Below are positions 60,816 through 64,000 of a stretch of 64,000 bases of DNA, in pieces. The notes under the pieces are model-generated. The model saw nothing but the letters and a program-made list of their open reading frames with translations, ran no database searches and had not been told where the DNA came from. The stretch is from Zhengitettix transpicula (taxonomy: Eukaryota > Arthropoda > Insecta > Orthoptera > Tetrigidae). Position numbers and translations under genes: made by a program. The DNA is taken from the NCBI GenBank assembly GCA_037074705.1, contig CM073591.1, positions 32,220,587-32,284,586 on the forward strand, read 5' to 3'. Within the stretch, counting starts at the first letter, position 1. Each line of letters starts with the position of its first letter.

Positions 60816-60860
60816 CTAGAAGATGACGCCAGAGATCATTTTAGTAGTCGAAACGTCGCG
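60816..60860 (+). ncRNA. PLE-type terminal motif
   Basis: CTAGAAGATGACGCC followed by AGTAGTCGAAACGTCG, the same element order as at the PLE ends at 24, 44 and 57 kb. Confidence 0.35.
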
Positions 60861-63800
60861 TTTAAATATGCTACACCCGAATGAAAACCGAGAACTGTTT
60901 ATCGAACAATTACACCGCGAAAGATTTAAATCTTTGATTATCCAAATACAGTCAAAAGAAACGTTGTGTGGTGTTTATATTATCACGTCTTTTGTCTGTA
61001 TTTGGATGGCTATATTATTCTTAATTTTAAATCAGACGTACATTTTTTTCATTTTATTAATGGACTTATAGCTGAACCATACAGAAATGGTGAGGCAGGA
61101 GTCAGACATAACACAACAGAAGGCAAAAAATTTCTATTGATAGTACTGTGTTTGATTTATTATCTTCTTATTTTATTCTTTATTATTAAAATATTTGTTG
61201 TAATTACAGTGAAACAAATTTTAGGTATTTGTTATTTAAAATGTTAAATATGTAAAGTGTTTGTAACAAATAAAATACGTTTGTTTTCAATACTCCTCCC
61301 AATAAATTTTGAAAAAAAAATTGTACATAAATTATCACCTAACAATTAATCGATTTTAAAGCTTTATATCAAAATCTAATACTAGAATTAATGGTTTGGC
61401 TAAACTTTAGGTCTTGTTTAAATTTATTTTCATTAGCTTTTGTAATGGAATCTGTTATGTCATTAAAAACGTGAATGGCGTTTTAATAAACAACTTTCGG
61501 TGTAATTTCAATTCTTTTAGTTTGTTAAAATTAATTATATCACCTTATATCACCATGGTCACATATGAATAGCCTTTGATTTTTATTAACATTAATAATT
61601 GTATTTTGTAATATATTTTTTTTAATGTCAAAGCATTCCTTACTTTTTTCTTGATGAATCTAGACAAGGGCCATTTTTGAAGAGTAAAACTTGTTAGTTT
61701 TTATTGATAGTTACACCAAATAAATTGAACAACTTGACTGTAATGAGTAAAAATAATAATACTCTAGCACCGAGGGTACATGATCTTAATTTATTTTCGT
61801 GGACGTCAATGAGAATTTTTCGAATATTATTTGTTGTCCTTTAGACGTTCTTGATAATTTTAAATATTGAGTTGTGATTTTTGTTTTCAATTTTGTGATA
61901 CTGATTATGACAAACAATTTATTACTGAAGAATTCGTTGGAATGAACCATATACACTAGTGCTTATAAGGAGATAGAAACTCAGTTTTATGAAACGTGGC
62001 CTTAATTGTTTTTTAATGATGAATAATGAATGAAAAGTCAGGTAACAAATAAAAAAAGGTTATTTCAGGCACTTCATGACTCTATAAAGCTAGTTAACGA
62101 AATAAAAATAAGGCATTTGACAAAGAAAATGCTGGGTTCTAATGTTAAATTTCTTACTATTTTCAAATTATAAATTCATGCTTATATATATTCAGAAAAT
62201 ACTGCATAAAAAATACATTTGTTCGTAATGCCTCGCAATAAATTTTGAAACATTTGAAAACATGAAGCATAAAGAGTCATATGTCTCTTAAAATTAAAAA
62301 AATGGAATATTGATAAAAATAGGACAGTTTTCTAACGGTTTAAAAATGTTTAATAATATTATCTCTATTTTTGAGTGTACAGGAAAGTTTTTAAATGGTA
62401 GGTTTTTCCCCCTAGGGTTAACATATTATTCAGAAAATGAAGGAATGTGTTTATTATTAACACAACGACTCTCTACTGTGCTTCATTCACAATTAATTAC
62501 TTAGAGTAAACTTCCTCACATCCACTCAACACGCTTCAATCATTAATATAAAGTAACATGAAAAGGTTTCTTATTCTATTTATTAACATTGAGAATCAGG
62601 AGTACTTACGATCTGTCAGTAAGTGAAGATTAATTAAAATACGTTATTCTATATATAATATATTACACGCGGTATCTTAAACATCGGGCAACATGTTGTA
62701 TTTCGTGCATAAATTATTAGAACACACCAACTGGATGTTACGTACGGAATTTACTGCTGTTTGCCTTCGTTTCGTGTTTGACGAGTCAGCGGGGCCGCGA
62801 GAACGTATTTTGAATGTGTTGCTTCCAAGAAGGAGAATGAGCGTGTTGCGCATTCATGTGGTAAATTACATTGTGGTAATAAGAATAACCAAGTTTCCTT
62901 CCTCAATAATAGTCCTTAAATAATAAACCTTTGTTTTCTTCGCGGAAAGTTTCACAATATTAACCATTTAAACTTTCATTTGTTTCTACTGTTGACGACA
63001 CTGTTTACTCTGTCAGTAGTATTACCTTATAAAATTAAACAAGATCTGTCCCTTTAATAAATTATGAACCAATGAAATATGGCCAAAAAGAGTCACAATA
63101 AATTTATTCACCAGATTATTAAAAGTTACAATTAAACAATTGATAAATTTCAGTTTCTTCCCTATATTTGCAACTTCTTCAGAGTTGAAAATTATTTTAT
63201 ATCGAAACAAAATGGAAGTGTCAAAATTAACACGTTCAAATATATTCACTGCCAATTCACTGATGAATTCGCGTATAATTACGTGTGTATAATTTATATA
63301 CACTTAAACAACTTCCATTGCCGAAATAAAAGTAAAATTGATTTTATAACAGACAAGAAAAATTATAAAACAATAAAACAGAAACGTATTTAAATCATAA
63401 TAAAACATTTAATTTGTTTCGTAAAATTGGTTTTAATTTTTTAACAGTTTATAAAAAAGTTTGAAGTATTAATAAAGGATAATTTGATGACTAATTTTTA
63501 CAATTTATTTACACATTTTTCATTATTATAATTCTTTAAAAAAAGTTGATTTGGTCCTACGTAAAGCGGAAACATCGTATTAAATGAAAGAAAGACACCC
63601 AATTCAGTTTATAGTATGTCGAAAATTATAAACGGTAGTTTTTAGGACTTCGGCTTAGTAAACGGAAAATAAACTAGTCTTTCTAATTAACGCAATTAGT
63701 GATTACTTGCTCATTTGGACTATAATGAGTATAGAAATGTGGTTGCTTAAAACTTACTCTATCGAATATTAAGTCTTTAAAGTCGGATCATTTCACCGGT

Positions 63801-64000
63801 AATATTCCATTATTCTTGACTTAGTCTTCAACTCTTCCACCATTCATTCTTTCTAGGCCTCTAAATTCCGGTCTGTTATAATTAATTATAGCAACCAACC
63901 TTTATTTTTTTATTAAAAGAAAACAATAACAATTCCTATCGTCTGCAGTATTCAATTTTTAAATATCATTTTAATATTAATTTTTTTTCTTATAATTCAA
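60861..64000. other. AT-rich non-coding DNA
   Basis: No gene supported. The frames at 60,823-61,247 follow the PLE-type motif and may be transposon remnants but show no known domain. A weak minus-strand relative of the terminal motif (CTGAAGAAGTTGC, then GAAGAAACTG) lies at about 63,145-63,185. Confidence 0.45.

Noticed and set aside
60823..61247. Two overlapping frames with hydrophobic stretches
   Set aside because: Start inside a PLE-type motif and are AT-rich with no recognisable domain; too weak for a gene call.
1..64000. CRISPR array, prokaryotic operon or phage content
   Set aside because: No regularly spaced direct repeats with unique spacers, no ribosome-binding sites, and a eukaryotic transposon landscape.

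Overview
The window looks like non-coding DNA (intergenic or a very long intron) from a large, repeat-laden arthropod genome, most likely an insect. The evidence is the background (AT-rich, no bacterial-style packing, no recognisable host exon) and the mix of mobile elements: a Jockey-clade LINE, a mariner of the mellifera/irritans type, Helitron ends closing in CTAG, Penelope-like (PLE) fragments with GIY-YIG domains, and LTR-type repeats with tRNA-Lys-like primer sites. No order or species can be named from the sequence alone. The only long intact reading frames are the two of the LINE. I found no rRNA, complete tRNA, CRISPR array or convincing host gene.

Layout. 0-13.8 kb: AT-rich DNA with a Helitron 3' end (1.27-1.64 kb), two tandem copies of an A-tailed retroposed repeat (5.83-6.87 kb) separated by two back-to-back palindromes, and a third reversed copy (12.4-12.8 kb). 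13.8-18.3 kb: a TA-flanked solo LTR-like unit, a second Helitron end, and a nest in which an LTR/primer-site fragment sits in a PLE terminus that sits in a third Helitron. 21.1-22.1 kb: a decayed mariner transposase that keeps its DD34D triad. 24.3-24.7 kb: two PLE termini facing opposite ways. 26.6-27.8 kb: a Helitron and another A-tailed repeat.

29.5-36.1 kb: four LTR-like units on the minus strand, paired head to tail and separated only by TA tracts. 37.4-42.0 kb: a full-length LINE with an 11-bp target-site duplication, a 284-bp 5' leader, a 510-residue ORF1 with three zinc knuckles, an 888-residue endonuclease/reverse-transcriptase ORF2 joined to ORF1 by a TAATG stop-start, an AATAAA signal and a poly(A) tail. 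44-64 kb: PLE fragments (44.0-44.8, 56.4-57.2 kb), more A-tailed repeats (46.3-46.7, 49.7-50.2 kb), and three more LTR-like pieces (52.3-54.8 kb), with long featureless AT-rich stretches between.

Three things deserve follow-up. First, the TA-flanked LTR-like family shares a conserved block resembling the tRNA-Lys(CUU) anticodon arm and, in several copies, a tRNA-Lys-like primer site only 50-100 bp from the unit's end. Second, a dispersed CTGAAGAAG...CGAAACGTC motif, attached to PLE 3' ends, resembles a hammerhead ribozyme core. Third, there is an intact, probably recent LINE with a UAAUG ORF junction.
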